Shown one piece after another: positions 48,211-59,200 of a DNA stretch of 64,000 bases. Under the pieces are notes generated by a model. The model was given only the letters and a program-made list of their open reading frames with translations. It had not been told where the DNA came from and did not search any database. Position numbers and translations under genes: made by a program. Where the stretch lies: assembly GCF_041146795.1 (NCBI RefSeq), contig NC_135187.1, forward strand, positions 5,405,556 through 5,469,555. Reading direction: 5' to 3'. This stretch comes from Maylandia zebra (taxonomy: Eukaryota; Chordata; Actinopteri; Cichliformes; Cichlidae). The number at the start of each line of letters is the position of its first letter. Position 1 is the first letter of the stretch.

Positions 48211-49341
48211 AAAAACAAAAAATTAAAAAAAGATCTTGATTTTGAGCTTTGTTTTATTTGTCTTCAGATTGTGTATACATTTTCAGTTTAGGCTGAAGCT
48301 AAAAACTCATTTATACTGAACATTTTTAAACAACATAACTGTATATTTGAAATAATTCCAATTTTCAATCTGTTTGCATAAATGAGGAATAAAAGTTTCT
48401 GATCAATGTTGATTTTTTTACAGTCATTGTTAACCAAGAACATTTAGATTGTCAGTTGTCAGTGACACAGCTGCCATATAGCCGTTTGTTCTCCTCAGTA
48501 AATTAAAAACGTGTGCACCCAATTCTTGCTTTTTAAAGTCATTAAAGATTCAATACTGTACAATCATACCATTCAGGTAAAAAAAACAAAAAAACAGTTC
48601 AGCTAAATCATTAAAAACCCAATTCCCATAACACTCATACCCATAAGGAGTGAATCTAAACTTTTCACCACACCTGTATGATTGCACATTTGTCAAGAAA
48701 TTACTGTTCCTGGTAACCAAATTTGCCCAGCAAAATATAAAGATATGTGGAGGGGCCAACGACTTTGTACATTACCATACATAAAACAAAACTATGATCT
48801 CTTTAAGGTCTGCCAATATCAAACATTAAAATAGTTGACAGCAAAGGGTCCACAATTAAAAAGTTTTTCTAGCAATACAAAGTGCTGTGTCACCCCTAAG
48901 GTTCAAACATGTAAAGTCAAACACACACTTGTTTCATAGCACATGAAAATAAAAACTAACTAACTATTAAATCATGATACATCCTAAGTGCAGAGCCAGC
49001 ACTGGATAGTTCAGGTGTACTATAATCAAGTGGTAATGACAAGAACTGCTAAGATACCAAGAACATACCCACAGAAACAAACAATGCTGTTACCAATATT
49101 CTTATCTGTACGATATCAATGGAACTGATAATATGAAATATTAGTCAGATATTGCTTTTTTTTTCTAGTATGAATATAAAAAGAAATAAATTAAATAATT
49201 ACTGAAGTGTATGCAGTGACTTTTAAGATGACTTTATTGACCAAATCATGGTCAAATCATAGCACTGGGTTACTTAAAAAAACCCAGCATGAGAACAGAT
49301 TTTGTTATCACGAACACTTTTCTGCCCACTGTTTCAGCAAA

Positions 49342-49612
49342 TTATTCTTTAAAGCATGAACCCCAGGCAGAGCACTGAGTACCAAGACCCACGAACACCT
49401 TTTGAATTACTTCAAAAGTGTACCTTAAGTCCTTTAGATAGTCCAGGTTAAGTGCATAGATGAGTCCAAGCAAAAGTGCAGCTGCATTACGGAAATCACA
49501 GACGTCATTGAGGACAATCTGATCCTCAATCACCAGGGCAATGCTTGTTATTGTTGGGCTTGAGCAGATGGTCCGAAATTGTGTCAGTAATTTTTCTCCA
49601 GAAAGTGAAAAA
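49342..49612 (-). pseudogene. C-terminal exon relic of a multicopy fish gene family, copy 1
   Basis: The minus strand reads YFSLSGEKLLTQFRTI, then VIEDQIVLNDVCDFRNAAAL and LDYLKDLRYTFEVIQKVF to a stop at 49342. The pattern resembles the C-terminus of a widespread uncharacterised fish family (SAM-domain-containing 3-like). A single open exon with no visible partner exons; probably a relic. The repeat at 55047-55300 is its duplicate. Confidence 0.45.
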
Positions 49613-49757
49613 TATAACCTTCATACCAATCCCCCCCCGCCCCGAAATATTATTTAGGCTCCAAGTTTCTTCTAAGTTAGCATGAAAGGGCTTTTACAAT
49701 TTTGTTTTCTTTTAATTCTTTACCAGAAATCTATTGTTCACAATTTAAAAGAAACTA

Positions 49758-50350
49758 ACGGTGTGTTCACACCGGACGCAATAGAAGCGACCAAAAAGCG
49801 CCACACGCCCCTAGCTGGTCGCTTGCACATTCGCACCTTGAAGCGCATTCAAAGCAAACTGGTCGCACTTTAAAATACGCAATTTTCACGTGCGTGAACC
49901 AGAAATGTGGGAGGAAGTAGTGCCAGACGGTATGTTTGCAAGATGGCAGCTGTCGATCTAGCGTTTGAAGAGAGAGTCTCCCTTCTCTATTTACTGTGGA
50001 GAGCAGAGCAGCGGCGTAAAGGACGTCCTGACCGTACCTGGGTCCATCAGGTCCTCCACGAGTGTGAGCAGTTTGGTGAGTTTCACCACTTGCTCCAGGA
50101 GATGCGTCTGACTGACGGCCACTTTCAGCGGTACCACCGTCTGTCCCTCGCCCAGTTTGAGGAGCTGCTGTCCCGCGTCGGTCCAAGCATCGCCCGCCCA
50201 GACATCACAGACGCACGGACTGCAATTAAATTTAAATCTTGAAAATATCTTAACCCATTGTTGCGACTTCTATCCACAAATAAAGCCGCTGCCGGCTGAG
50301 TTTGTTTCTGTACTGTGACGCGTCTCCAATAAGCCATACTAAGTCCCACT
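49758..50350 (+). mobile_element. PIF/Harbinger transposon fragment with transposase N-terminus
   Basis: It starts with the Harbinger-like end GGTGTGTTCACACCGGACGC. The frame 49907-50242 encodes VHQVLHECEQFGEFHHLLQE and LTDGHFQRYHRLSLAQFEEL, typical of the N-terminus of fish Harbinger transposases (HARBI1-related). It stops after TAIKFKS, well before the DDE catalytic region, so it is defective. No right inverted end was found. Confidence 0.7.
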
Positions 50351-50990
50351 TGTGTTTCACGTATTTATTTGAAACTAAAACAATAAACGTTTGCTTTCAA
50401 TCAAAACAAATAGCGCATGTATTAACTTACATCGTTTGTGAGCATTTATTGAATCTTTATTTTAAACATGTTTAAATAAAAACAACAGGGGAAAAAGAGA
50501 CAAACAAACAAAAGGAAAACAAAGCAACAATATGTATAAGTAACTTACATGTTCAAAAGGACTAGGAAGAAGCATAAGCTTATTTAATCCCACCCCCTTT
50601 CCACTATTTAGTAATTAATAGTCAAATTAATAGTCAACACTTTTTCTTCCCTCAGAAATTCAATACAATTACATTACATAATGCATGTAATTTTTATTTA
50701 TTTAACCCCAGTAATACGTCAAAAGATATACAATTTACAGACATATATGCATACTTGTGCACCCACAACACACATATATACACATCACTGTTGTGAAAAT
50801 AGTGGGTGAACACCCGATCAGAGCCACCACCTCCCTGATGAGTACGCCTGTGTCACGTAAATAACACGCGATCACCTGAGGTGCAGGAAAATCTAAACAC
50901 CTGTACAACCACAAAAAATAATCAAAACATAAACATTCACTTTGGCTCTTACACACTTTTTAAAACCCTTTTTGTATTTATCTATTTATT

Positions 50991-51117
50991 GCAGGGCATT
51001 AATAATAATGAGAAGCTACTTAATAATAATGAGAAGCTACTATATATATAAACACACATATATGTGTATATATGTGTATATATGTATGTATGTACATACA
51101 TACATATATACATATAT

Positions 51118-51188
<71 letters not shown>

Positions 51189-51217
51189 CACATATATACA
51201 TATATATATATACACAC

Positions 51218-51253
<36 letters not shown>

Positions 51254-51284
51254 AAGTAGCTTCTCATTATTATTAATGTCCTGC
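50991..51284. repeat. Palindromic AT-rich repeat: 34-bp inverted arms around a TA microsatellite
   Basis: The left arm 50991-51024 and right arm 51251-51284 are inverted copies with one mismatch (core AATAATGAGAAGCTACTTAA). Between them are about 225 bp of (TA)n/(CATATA)n. It directly precedes the promoter of copy 2. Such palindromes form cruciforms and are known rearrangement hotspots. Confidence 0.85.
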
Positions 51285-51359
51285 AGCTGTGTCAAAGTTT
51301 AGCTAAAAACACATTTCAAGGTTCTTTGTTATCAATTGCTGAGCAGCAAGAAAGCCGGA

Positions 51360-51494
51360 TGACGTCACAGTGGCTGCACCCATCTGTGCTACTGTCATCT
51401 AGCGGTTGCTAGGCAACAGTCATTCGATGTGGGCGGGACTTGGCAATTATCAAAGGGCAGTGGGCGGGGCCTACAGGACCCGAGCCTATAAATA
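51360..51494 (+). promoter_or_regulatory. Promoter of the 564-codon gene, copy 2
   Basis: CRE TGACGTCA at 51360-51367, an inverted-repeat X-box GTTGCTAGGCAAC at 51405-51417 (RFX consensus type), GC boxes, and TATAAATA at 51487-51494. Read on the minus strand the X-box contains CCTAGCAAC, the core of the MHC X1 box. CRE plus RFX sites are also typical of male germ-line promoters. Either reading is inference. Confidence 0.7.
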
Positions 51495-51542
51495 GAACTC
51501 CAGAACTCCATAAACACCTGCGATTTAGTTCAGAGCGCATTC

Positions 51543-53237
51543 ATGCATCAGAACAGCGAGCAACATTTAAACACATTTAGTTCACAAAGAGCAGACATAC
51601 CTGCCACAACATCAACCCCCCAGCAATTTGTTTCCACTTCTCCAATTCAGAGTCAAAGAAGTAGAAATACAACCTTCAACATGACAACTCCACACAGTTA
51701 CTCCTCAGAGGAAACATGGAAGTCCTTAAGCGACTACTTTTTTGGTACAATTGTACCACAGTGGAGATCTCTGCAGTTAAACCCAGAGTACTGCAACTCT
51801 AAGCTGCCTTCCACTTTGTTAAAGGACATGTTGAAACTTTGCTCCATGTTAGTGGATGCAACAGAGACAACCATGGAGAAGGGAGCTCCTGTGTCCACAC
51901 AGTCAGAGGAGTGTCTTGAGTCAGTGGACACTGATTCCCATGAGAAAACAGGGGTAACACGAGCAAAGGAAGACATGGTAACAGAAATATCTGTAGACAA
52001 CTGTGTTGATAATAAAAAAACAGAAACTCCGGAACTGGAGACAGAGGCCAGTGCATGTCTTCAGCATGTGGACACACAATCCCAAACCACAGCCACAGCA
52101 GAACCAAGAAAGAGCTGTATGAAGAAAAAGTCCACAGCTGATACAAAAGACTGGGACAAAATAGAAGCTTGTCCCATGAAAAAGCCTGCAATGCCAGCTG
52201 CATATGAGTCAGACGTTGATAAATGCAAGGAAACGGAGGCAAAAGGAGGAAAAGACAGCATCCTGAAAGAAATATCTGTAGACAACTGCAGTGATAATAA
52301 AAAAACAGATACTGCAGAACTGAAGACAGAGGCCGGCAAATGTCTTCAGCATGTGGACACACAATCCCAAGCCACAGCAGAACCAAAGAAAAGCTGTATG
52401 AAGAAGAATCCCACAGCTGATACAAAACACTCGGACAAAATAGAAGCTTGTCCCGTGGAAAAGCCTGTGATTCCAGCTGTACATCAGTCAGAAGTTCATT
52501 CTTCTTCTGTCATCAGTCTGGCATCTGATGATGTGTCTGCAGAAAAAATGTTTGTTTATGCACTTACTCAGTTGGTAGTTTCACGGGCCTTAGAGAAAGT
52601 CTCCTCTAAACACAAAGACTCCACAAGGATTCCCAACTGTTATCGTCTGATGGAGAAAATCTGGCCTGAAATTGAGGGAAAACATTTGGATCTATGTCCA
52701 AAGAGGCTGCCCAGTATTGCGAAAGCCGTTTTCACCAATCTTTGTAAAGCGCATAAGTGCAAGGAAAAACATTTGATTTCAAGTCTGAAGGAAGAGCTTG
52801 AGGATGATATTACTGTCCCAACATTCACCAGACATCTGCTGGCATTACCCAAAAGAATACTCACTTTATCTAAAAACCGAGACGAGTACAGAGAACTTGT
52901 GGAACGCTTTGCTAGAGATCTGGTTATGCACGCAATGAGCAACATAAAGGGGTTGAAGAAATGGGGTCCAGCTGAAGAAGTTATACAGAGGCTTACCGAA
53001 AAGATCTGGGCTAAAATTGTGTCCCAAAATCTTGAAATCTCCTTGGAGAACATGGAAGACCTCACTGTGACAGTATACAATGAACTCCGGGAAAAGTGGA
53101 GAGGTGCTGACAATGTCCTGGGGTTTATGAATAATGGAAATCCAAGACTTGACAAAATGATTGTCAGAATTTTCAAAAGTAAGGCCCCATTGAGAAGACC
53201 AAATATCTTCTCTAGGATGTTTTCATCTGTACGCTAA
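51543..53237 (+). CDS. Unrecognised intronless 564-aa protein, copy 2
   Basis: Same length and architecture as copy 1. Differences (copy 1 to copy 2) by my reading are G161E, S172C, I189R, F249C, K289N, W297S, R314H, E315Q, V403A and E473K, with about three silent changes. Four of these touch or create Cys/Trp/Arg, and none breaks the frame. The X-box in its promoter is intact. The function is unknown; the two helical C-terminal domains suggest a protein-interaction role. It may be the better expressed copy if the X-box matters. Confidence 0.75.
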   Translation: MHQNSEQHLNTFSSQRADIPATTSTPQQFVSTSPIQSQRSRNTTFNMTTPHSYSSEETWKSLSDYFFGTIVPQWRSLQLNPEYCNSKLPSTLLKDMLKLCSMLVDATETTMEKGAPVSTQSEECLESVDTDSHEKTGVTRAKEDMVTEISVDNCVDNKKTETPELETEASACLQHVDTQSQTTATAEPRKSCMKKKSTADTKDWDKIEACPMKKPAMPAAYESDVDKCKETEAKGGKDSILKEISVDNCSDNKKTDTAELKTEAGKCLQHVDTQSQATAEPKKSCMKKNPTADTKHSDKIEACPVEKPVIPAVHQSEVHSSSVISLASDDVSAEKMFVYALTQLVVSRALEKVSSKHKDSTRIPNCYRLMEKIWPEIEGKHLDLCPKRLPSIAKAVFTNLCKAHKCKEKHLISSLKEELEDDITVPTFTRHLLALPKRILTLSKNRDEYRELVERFARDLVMHAMSNIKGLKKWGPAEEVIQRLTEKIWAKIVSQNLEISLENMEDLTVTVYNELREKWRGADNVLGFMNNGNPRLDKMIVRIFKSKAPLRRPNIFSRMFSSVR

Positions 53238-53362
53238 AGTTTACCTGACACATGGTGGCGTTACAAAGAAGATTACTCACTTTATTTAAAAGCCCAGAAG
53301 AGTAACAAGAACTTGTGGAACTGTTCACTAAAGACCACATGAAATTATTACCAACAAATACC

Positions 53363-53580
53363 AACAAATTACCAACCGGTCGCAGCAGATGGCCGCCCCT
53401 CCCTGAGCCTGGTTCTGCCGGAGGTTTCTTCCTGTTAAAAGGGAGTTTTTCCTTCCCACTGTCGCCAAAGTGCTTGCTCATAGGGGGTCATATGATTGTT
53501 GGGTTTTTCTCTGAAGCGCCTTGAGGCGACTTTTGTTGTGATTTGGCGCTATATAAATAAAATTGAATTGAATTGAAATA
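53363..53580 (+). mobile_element. LINE 3'-end type repeat in copy 2 3' flank
   Basis: Orthologous to the repeat at 47990-48210, including the ATTGA tail and AATAAA. It was therefore present before the duplication. Confidence 0.7.
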
Positions 53581-53927
53581 ATAAAACACAAAAAATAAAA
53601 AAAAATCTTGATTTTGAGCTTTGTTTTATTTGTCTTCAGATTGTGTATACATTTTCAGTTTAGGCTGAAGCTAAAAACTCATTTATACTGAACATTTTTA
53701 AACAACATAACTGTATATTTGAAATAATTCCAATTTTCAATCTGTTTGCATAAACGAGGAATAAAAGTTTCTGATTAATGTTGATTTTTTTACAGTCATT
53801 GTTAACCAAGAACATTTAGATTGTCAGTTGTCAGTGACACAGCTGCCATATAGCCGTTTGTTCTCCTCAGTAAATTAAAAACGTGTGCACCCAATTCTTG
53901 CTTTTTAAAGTCATTAAAAATACAATA

Positions 53928-54253
53928 ATGGTAAATGGCCTGTATTTATATAGCGCTTTACTAGTCCCTAAGGACCCCAAAGCGCTTTACATATCCAGTC
54001 ATCCACCCATTCACGCACACATTCACACACTGGTGATGGCAAGCTACATTGTAGCCACAGCCACCCTGGGGCGCACTGACAGAGGCGAGGCTGCCGAACA
54101 CTGGCGCCACCGGGCCCTCTGACCACCACCAGTAGGCAACGGGTGAAGTGTCTTGCCCAAGGACACAACAACCGAGACTGTCCAAGCCGGGGCTCGAACC
54201 GGCAACCTTCCGATTACAAGGCGAACTCCCAACTCTTGAGCCACGATCGCCCG
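53928..54253 (-). mobile_element. tRNA-derived SINE
   Basis: Reading from 54253 leftwards there is an A-box-like TGGCTCAAGAG (54233-54243) and a B-box GGTTCGAGCCC (54190-54200), then a body ending in 'ggccatttaccat'. This is an RNA polymerase III-type SINE head. The insertion is absent from the matching place in copy 1 (about 48548-48556), so it is younger than the duplication. Confidence 0.8.
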
Positions 54254-55046
54254 TATAATACTGTACAATCATACCATTCAGGTAAAAAAAACAAAAAAAC
54301 AGTTCAGCTAAATCATTAAAAACCCAAAGTCCCATAACACTCATACCCATAAGGAGTGAATCTAAACTTTTCACCACACCTGTATGATTGCACATTTGTC
54401 AAGAAATTACTGTTCCTGGTAACCAAATTTGCCCAGCAAAATATAAAGATATGTGGAGGGGCCAACGACTTTGAACATTACCATACATAAAACAAAACTA
54501 TGATCTCTTTAAGGTCTGCCAATATCAAACATTAAAATAGTTGACAGCAAAGGGTCCACAATTAAAAAGTTTTTCTAGCAATACAAAGTGCTGTGTCACC
54601 CCTAAGGTTCAAACATGTAAAGTCAAACACACACTTGTTTCATAGCACATGAAAATAAAAACTAACTAACTATTAAATCATGATACATCCTAAGTGCAGA
54701 GCCAGCACTGGATAGTTCAGGTGTACTATAATCAAGCGGTAATGACAAGAACTGCTAAGATACCAAGAACATACCCACAGAAACAAACAATGCTGTTACC
54801 AATATTTTTATCTGTACGATATCAGTGGAACTGATAATATGAAATATTAGTCAGATATTGCTTTTTTTCTAGTATGAATATAAAAAGAAATAAATTAAAT
54901 AATTACTGAAGAGTATGCAGTGACTTTTAAGATGACTTTATTGACCAAATCATGGTCAAATCATAGCACTGGGTTACTTAAAAAAAACCCAGCATGAGAA
55001 CAGATTTTGTTATCACGAACACTTTTCTGCCCACTGTTTCAGCAAA

Positions 55047-55300
55047 TTATTCTTTAAAGCATGAACCCCAGGCAGAGCACTGAGTACCAAGACCCATGAA
55101 CACCTTTTGAATTACTTCAAAAGTGTACCTTAAGTCCTTTAGATAGTCCAGGTTAAGTGCATAGATGAGTTCAAGCAAAAGTGCAACTGCATTAGGGAAA
55201 TTACAGACGTCATTGAGGACAATCTGATCCTCAATCACCAGGGCAATGCTTGTTATTGTTGGGCTTGAGCAGATGGTCCGAAATTGTGTCAAACATTGAT
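55047..55300 (-). pseudogene. C-terminal exon relic of a multicopy fish gene family, copy 2
   Basis: Reads LTQFRTICSSPTITSIALVI, then EDQIVLNDVCNFPNAVALLL and LRYTFEVIQKVF, with stop at 55047. The exon is cut at its 5' side by the duplication boundary near 55288, and a minisatellite replaces the rest. Confidence 0.45.
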
Positions 55301-55575
55301 ATTTGACATCACAACATAGAGATGAATCTGGCAGGTCTACCAGAACGAGTAAGAGCTGACCTAGAAAAGAACCCAGACTTTGTGGTCGCAAATTCTACAA
55401 AATGGGAGAGACACGTAATACATAGACTTCAGCTTGATATTTGACATCACAAAAGAGAAGCGAGTCTGGCATTGATATTTGACATCACAACAGAGAAGCG
55501 AGTCTGGCATTGATATTTGACATCACAAAAGAGAAGCGAGTCTGGCATTGATATTTGACATCACAGCAGAGAGAC
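55288..55575. repeat. 38-bp minisatellite
   Basis: Unit approximately ATTGATATTTGACATCACAA...GAGAAGCGAGTCTGGC. About four units at 55430-55575 and a diverged one at 55290-55340. Confidence 0.8.
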
Positions 55576-55636
55576 TGGATGTGATGTCAGAAAGATGACT
55601 GTGATGTCAGAACCCTCTAAATGTTGTAATTTACAG

Positions 55637-55785
55637 ATGGTAAATGGCCTGTATTTGTATAGCGCTTTACTAGTCCCTAAGCACCCCAAAGCACCTTACA
55701 CATCCAGTCATCCACCCATTCACACACCGGTGACGGCAAGCTACATTGTAGCCACAGCCACCCTGGGGCGCCCTGACAGAGATAG
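55637..55785 (-). mobile_element. 5'-truncated SINE fragment
   Basis: Matches the 3' half of the SINE at 53928-54253 ('atggtaaatggcctgtattt', 'aagctacattgtagccacag') but lacks the tRNA-like head. Confidence 0.75.
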
Positions 55786-55911
55786 TTAATTCCAAATGAT
55801 TTGACTGCATCATTGGGTCTTTGAGTTATGACCCAAACTCTCTATCAACTTTGTGAATAAATTCACGTCCCCCTGTGACCTCATAATTACACCACAGTTC
55901 AGATAGCATGA

Positions 55912-56280
55912 ATGAGTCATGAGGTCACACCAACAGTGACATCAGCAGTTAGAACCCGTGACATGGAGCAGGTACCGCCATTTTGGACCTTGTCCTTGCA
56001 GCAGCCTGAAAGTGAGCCAATGGAGAGAATAGCTCAGCGCTTAGAGCTCCTCATAGAGCAAAATAGAAGGATTAGTGCTAGGATGGAGAACCTTGAATCA
56101 GAGCTGAGAAAGGAACAGACTGAGAATGTGAGGCGTGAAGGGAGGCGTGAGAAAGCACCACAGAGTGCCCTTGCTGACCTCGCAAGCAACGTAGGTCTAG
56201 GTCTAGGTCTAGGTCTTGCCATAACGGGCACTATTTTCGGTGCAGTTTACCTGCCCACCCAGATAGCAAGGAGACATTGA
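55912..56280 (+). CDS. Hypothetical 122-aa ORF with coiled coil and hydrophobic end
   Basis: The frame encodes a likely coiled coil (about residues 38-80: ERIAQRLELLIEQNRRISAR) and then a Gly-rich hydrophobic stretch (LGLGLGLAITGTIFGAVYL) encoded in part by a short AGGTCT tandem repeat. The last residues (PTQIARRH) are encoded by the terminal repeat of the transposon that starts at 56258, so the original C-terminus is lost or replaced. No known family recognised; it may be a fragment of a repeat-borne gene. Confidence 0.3.
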   Translation: MSHEVTPTVTSAVRTRDMEQVPPFWTLSLQQPESEPMERIAQRLELLIEQNRRISARMENLESELRKEQTENVRREGRREKAPQSALADLASNVGLGLGLGLAITGTIFGAVYLPTQIARRH

Positions 56281-59200
56281 ACAGATGTTGATTTTCCATC
56301 TGAACCATCAGAATCGTCAGGATTGAAATGTCAACACAAAACCAATGTTGAAACAACATTGAAATACTGATGAAACCTTACACTGACATTGAAATAACAT
56401 TGATTCACTGTTGTTCTGTCATCGTTGATTGTTGATCTATTTATAGTTGACAAGGTGACAACAATCACGTTGAAAAACCATCGATTTATGGTTGAGCGGG
56501 AAATTAAAGCTGCTACCACTTGGACTATTCCGCAGCACCCCTATCACATTGGTACATCCCTCCAGGTAACCATTGTCTTGTACAGTAGAGCGGGACATTA
56601 GATTTACTCTCAGCGGAATTGACCGGAGAAGGCATCAGTTCATGCACTGCACTGGCCTGCACCACGATTAGTATAAGGTAAGAATGAATGACTTTTGTTC
56701 TATTCGTTATTTCCACGGTTGCATTTGGATAACAGTAAAAAAAAAAAAACTTGTTAATGTAAAGTTTCGGATAAAATGTGGGAGCCCGAAATTGTGTCTA
56801 CTTTCATCTTACAATCCGGCAACAAATAAATTGCACTGCAAACAAAGTCTATCAACAAAGAAAACATTTTCGTTTCATACTTTTCCGTTATATTCCCTTA
56901 CAAAGCTAGCTTTAACGCTTCGAGGGTTCCTTTGTTCTTGCCGTCGCCTCGGCGCTTGACCCAGACTTTCGCTCTGTAGTTGCTTTTTAGCGTAGTACTA
57001 CAAAAAAACTGTAAATCTGTGATATATGATTGATAAACGTAAAGGTAACTGTATAAATGTGTTCAATGACTTTGTTACTTTTAATGATTGGAGAGCACCC
57101 GCTTCGATTCGCACTCAATTCAAACTTAACGTTGCACGCTCACCTAACTTTACGCTGCACGCTCACCTAACTTGCGTTTGCACCTTTTGTCCACACGTAA
57201 ACTGCGTTTAGCATTTACGTGTGGACGAGGAAGACGGAGAAAACGCAGCGTCAAAGGTGTGCGCCTATTTTCACGCCACACTGTGCGCCAAGTTTTTGTC
57301 TCGGTGCCATGAATTCCTACAATGGCAGACTTAGACAAAATACTGTTAATTTTATTATCTTCAGTGTTTAAATGCTTACATATACGGGTTTGCTTGTAAT
57401 TGTTGCCTATATACATTTTAAGCTATTATTTATTATTTAGTTCAATCAATAGATCAAGTTTTGTAGTGACTATGAAATATATTGTAATTATCTGTTTCCT
57501 GTTTATCCTAGACAGGGCAAAAAAGGACTCCAAATTTAAAAAAAGATAAAAATGAAAGACTGGTGCATTGTGCAGTTTAGCACTGGTGGTACAGAAATAG
57601 TCCCTAGATCATGGATAAATGGGGAGAAATTGTCATGGCCTCCATATCCTCCGTGAGACACATTCAGGATCCACGACGCAGTAAAGAGGAGAGTTCATCC
57701 TGGTGCAACATGGCTCACCTATGCACCAGTCCGACTTCTAATAAGCCATGGTGGGTATCATCTGGATTGGTGTTGTATAAATGTAACAATAACAAGTTTT
57801 TCGTGTCCTAATTTATGTCTGGCCATACATTGTGTTTGTACTTCCAGACACATTTCACGAAGCAGAACGCAGTCTTCAGAAATATCTAAGTGAACACTGT
57901 GATATGTCTGACCTTCAGTCCGAAGCTGAAACTCAGACCAGTCATAAAAGAAAGCACAAGTAAAACTTTTTTTATTTCACAAACATATCTTTGATTGCTA
58001 AGAATTTATGATCTTGTCTTTTATACATATCTGTGGTGCTTGCATACTGCAATATCACCACATAATATAGTCCAAAAAGTGGAAGCTTGTAAACTTTTTA
58101 TAAATGCAAAGCCGTGTACACTTGTGCACTTCAAAAATTCCTTGTATACTGTACCTTCTTGCACATCTCCGTTTCCTGTGTGTGTTGTTATAAATCAAAC
58201 TGTAACTTTAGGAAAAAATATTCCAAAAGCACATTTGTAATTACTTATGACCGTTTTCAACTTTTTTTCTTTAGACCAAATCCCCTGTACACATATAGTG
58301 ACTCAGAGGATGAGCAGCCCACAAAGAAATGGTTTCCCCAGGCCCCTCGAGTGAAAATACCAGGTAATAAAATACTGTCTAGTGTCTTTGTACATATCTG
58401 TGTGTGACACAAGGAAACTTTTGATAAGTTGTCTGTATTCTTAAATACTTAAAAAAATTTTATCTTTTTCTGTCAGACCTGACGAGAGCTGTTAACGAAC
58501 TCCGTGAGGAGGTCAGAGCCATCCGCAATACCGGCTGCAATGAATCGGTAGATGCTGGGGTACTGCCTCTGGATTTGCCCTTGCACAACATTGAGGAGCT
58601 AAACAATGCAGAGCCAGCTCTTCAATCACAAGAGGCAAATAAGGCAATGGTAAGTATATAAAGGTTATATACACTTTGTAACTATAAAGTGTAATAGCTG
58701 TCAGATGTGATTTAAATACATAACAACGGCCTGTTGATTAAACACACAAGCACTTGCATACACATTTAAGACATGAGACACGCTAATTCCATCTCTTAAA
58801 ATGTGTCTATAGGTGAGACGCTTTGCCTTGATTGGAGCCTGACGCAGCAGTTAGGGGCAAACTCTATGTCCGAGTTTGTCTTTGCACAAGCAGTGCAGAA
58901 ATGGCTCCGATACGCCCCAGATCGTTTGGGTGGTGCAGGACGCACATCATGCAAAAAATTACAAACTTCTGTGAATCATATAAACGTAAATAGGAAACTG
59001 TCTTTTAATAAAGTATTTAGCAAACGAAACATGCCTATTGACCTTTTTTTGTTTATTTTTTTTCTCTCTTACATCACATGCAATGCTTTCTTATTTTAGG
59101 ATATTAATATTGACATGATACATTGTGAGACATTTGGGGTTTTTTTTATAAAGGGTGTCCAATTTAAGGAATAAGTACAATTATGTGTTTAGGTGGTTGA

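Larger units (their letters stand above)
45878..49586 (+). repeat. Segmental duplication, copy 1
   Basis: Nearly identical to 51249-55288, from 'attaagtagcttctcatt' to 'ccgaaattgtgtca'. It contains promoter, 564-codon gene, 3' flank and a minus-strand exon relic. Copy 2 differs by a 326-bp SINE insertion and scattered substitutions. Confidence 0.9.
51249..55288 (+). repeat. Segmental duplication, copy 2
   Basis: Partner of 45878-49586. It diverges from copy 1 at the left in the palindromic AT repeat and at the right inside the minus-strand exon relic, just after 'aattgtgtca'. Confidence 0.9.

Noticed and set aside
50942-51295. Open frames of Tyr-Ile repeats on both strands
   Set aside because: They are translations of the TA/CATATA microsatellite.
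51799-52425. 208-codon minus-strand frame (and its partner at 46426-46869)
   Set aside because: Antisense shadow of the 564-codon gene. It is longer in copy 2 only because a stop was lost, and has no domain.
54190-54253. tRNA-like A and B boxes
   Set aside because: They belong to a SINE head. The anticodon-arm and acceptor structure of a real tRNA is not present.
55430-55575. CRISPR-like regular repeats
   Set aside because: The units are contiguous with no unique spacers, and the genome is a vertebrate; it is a minisatellite.
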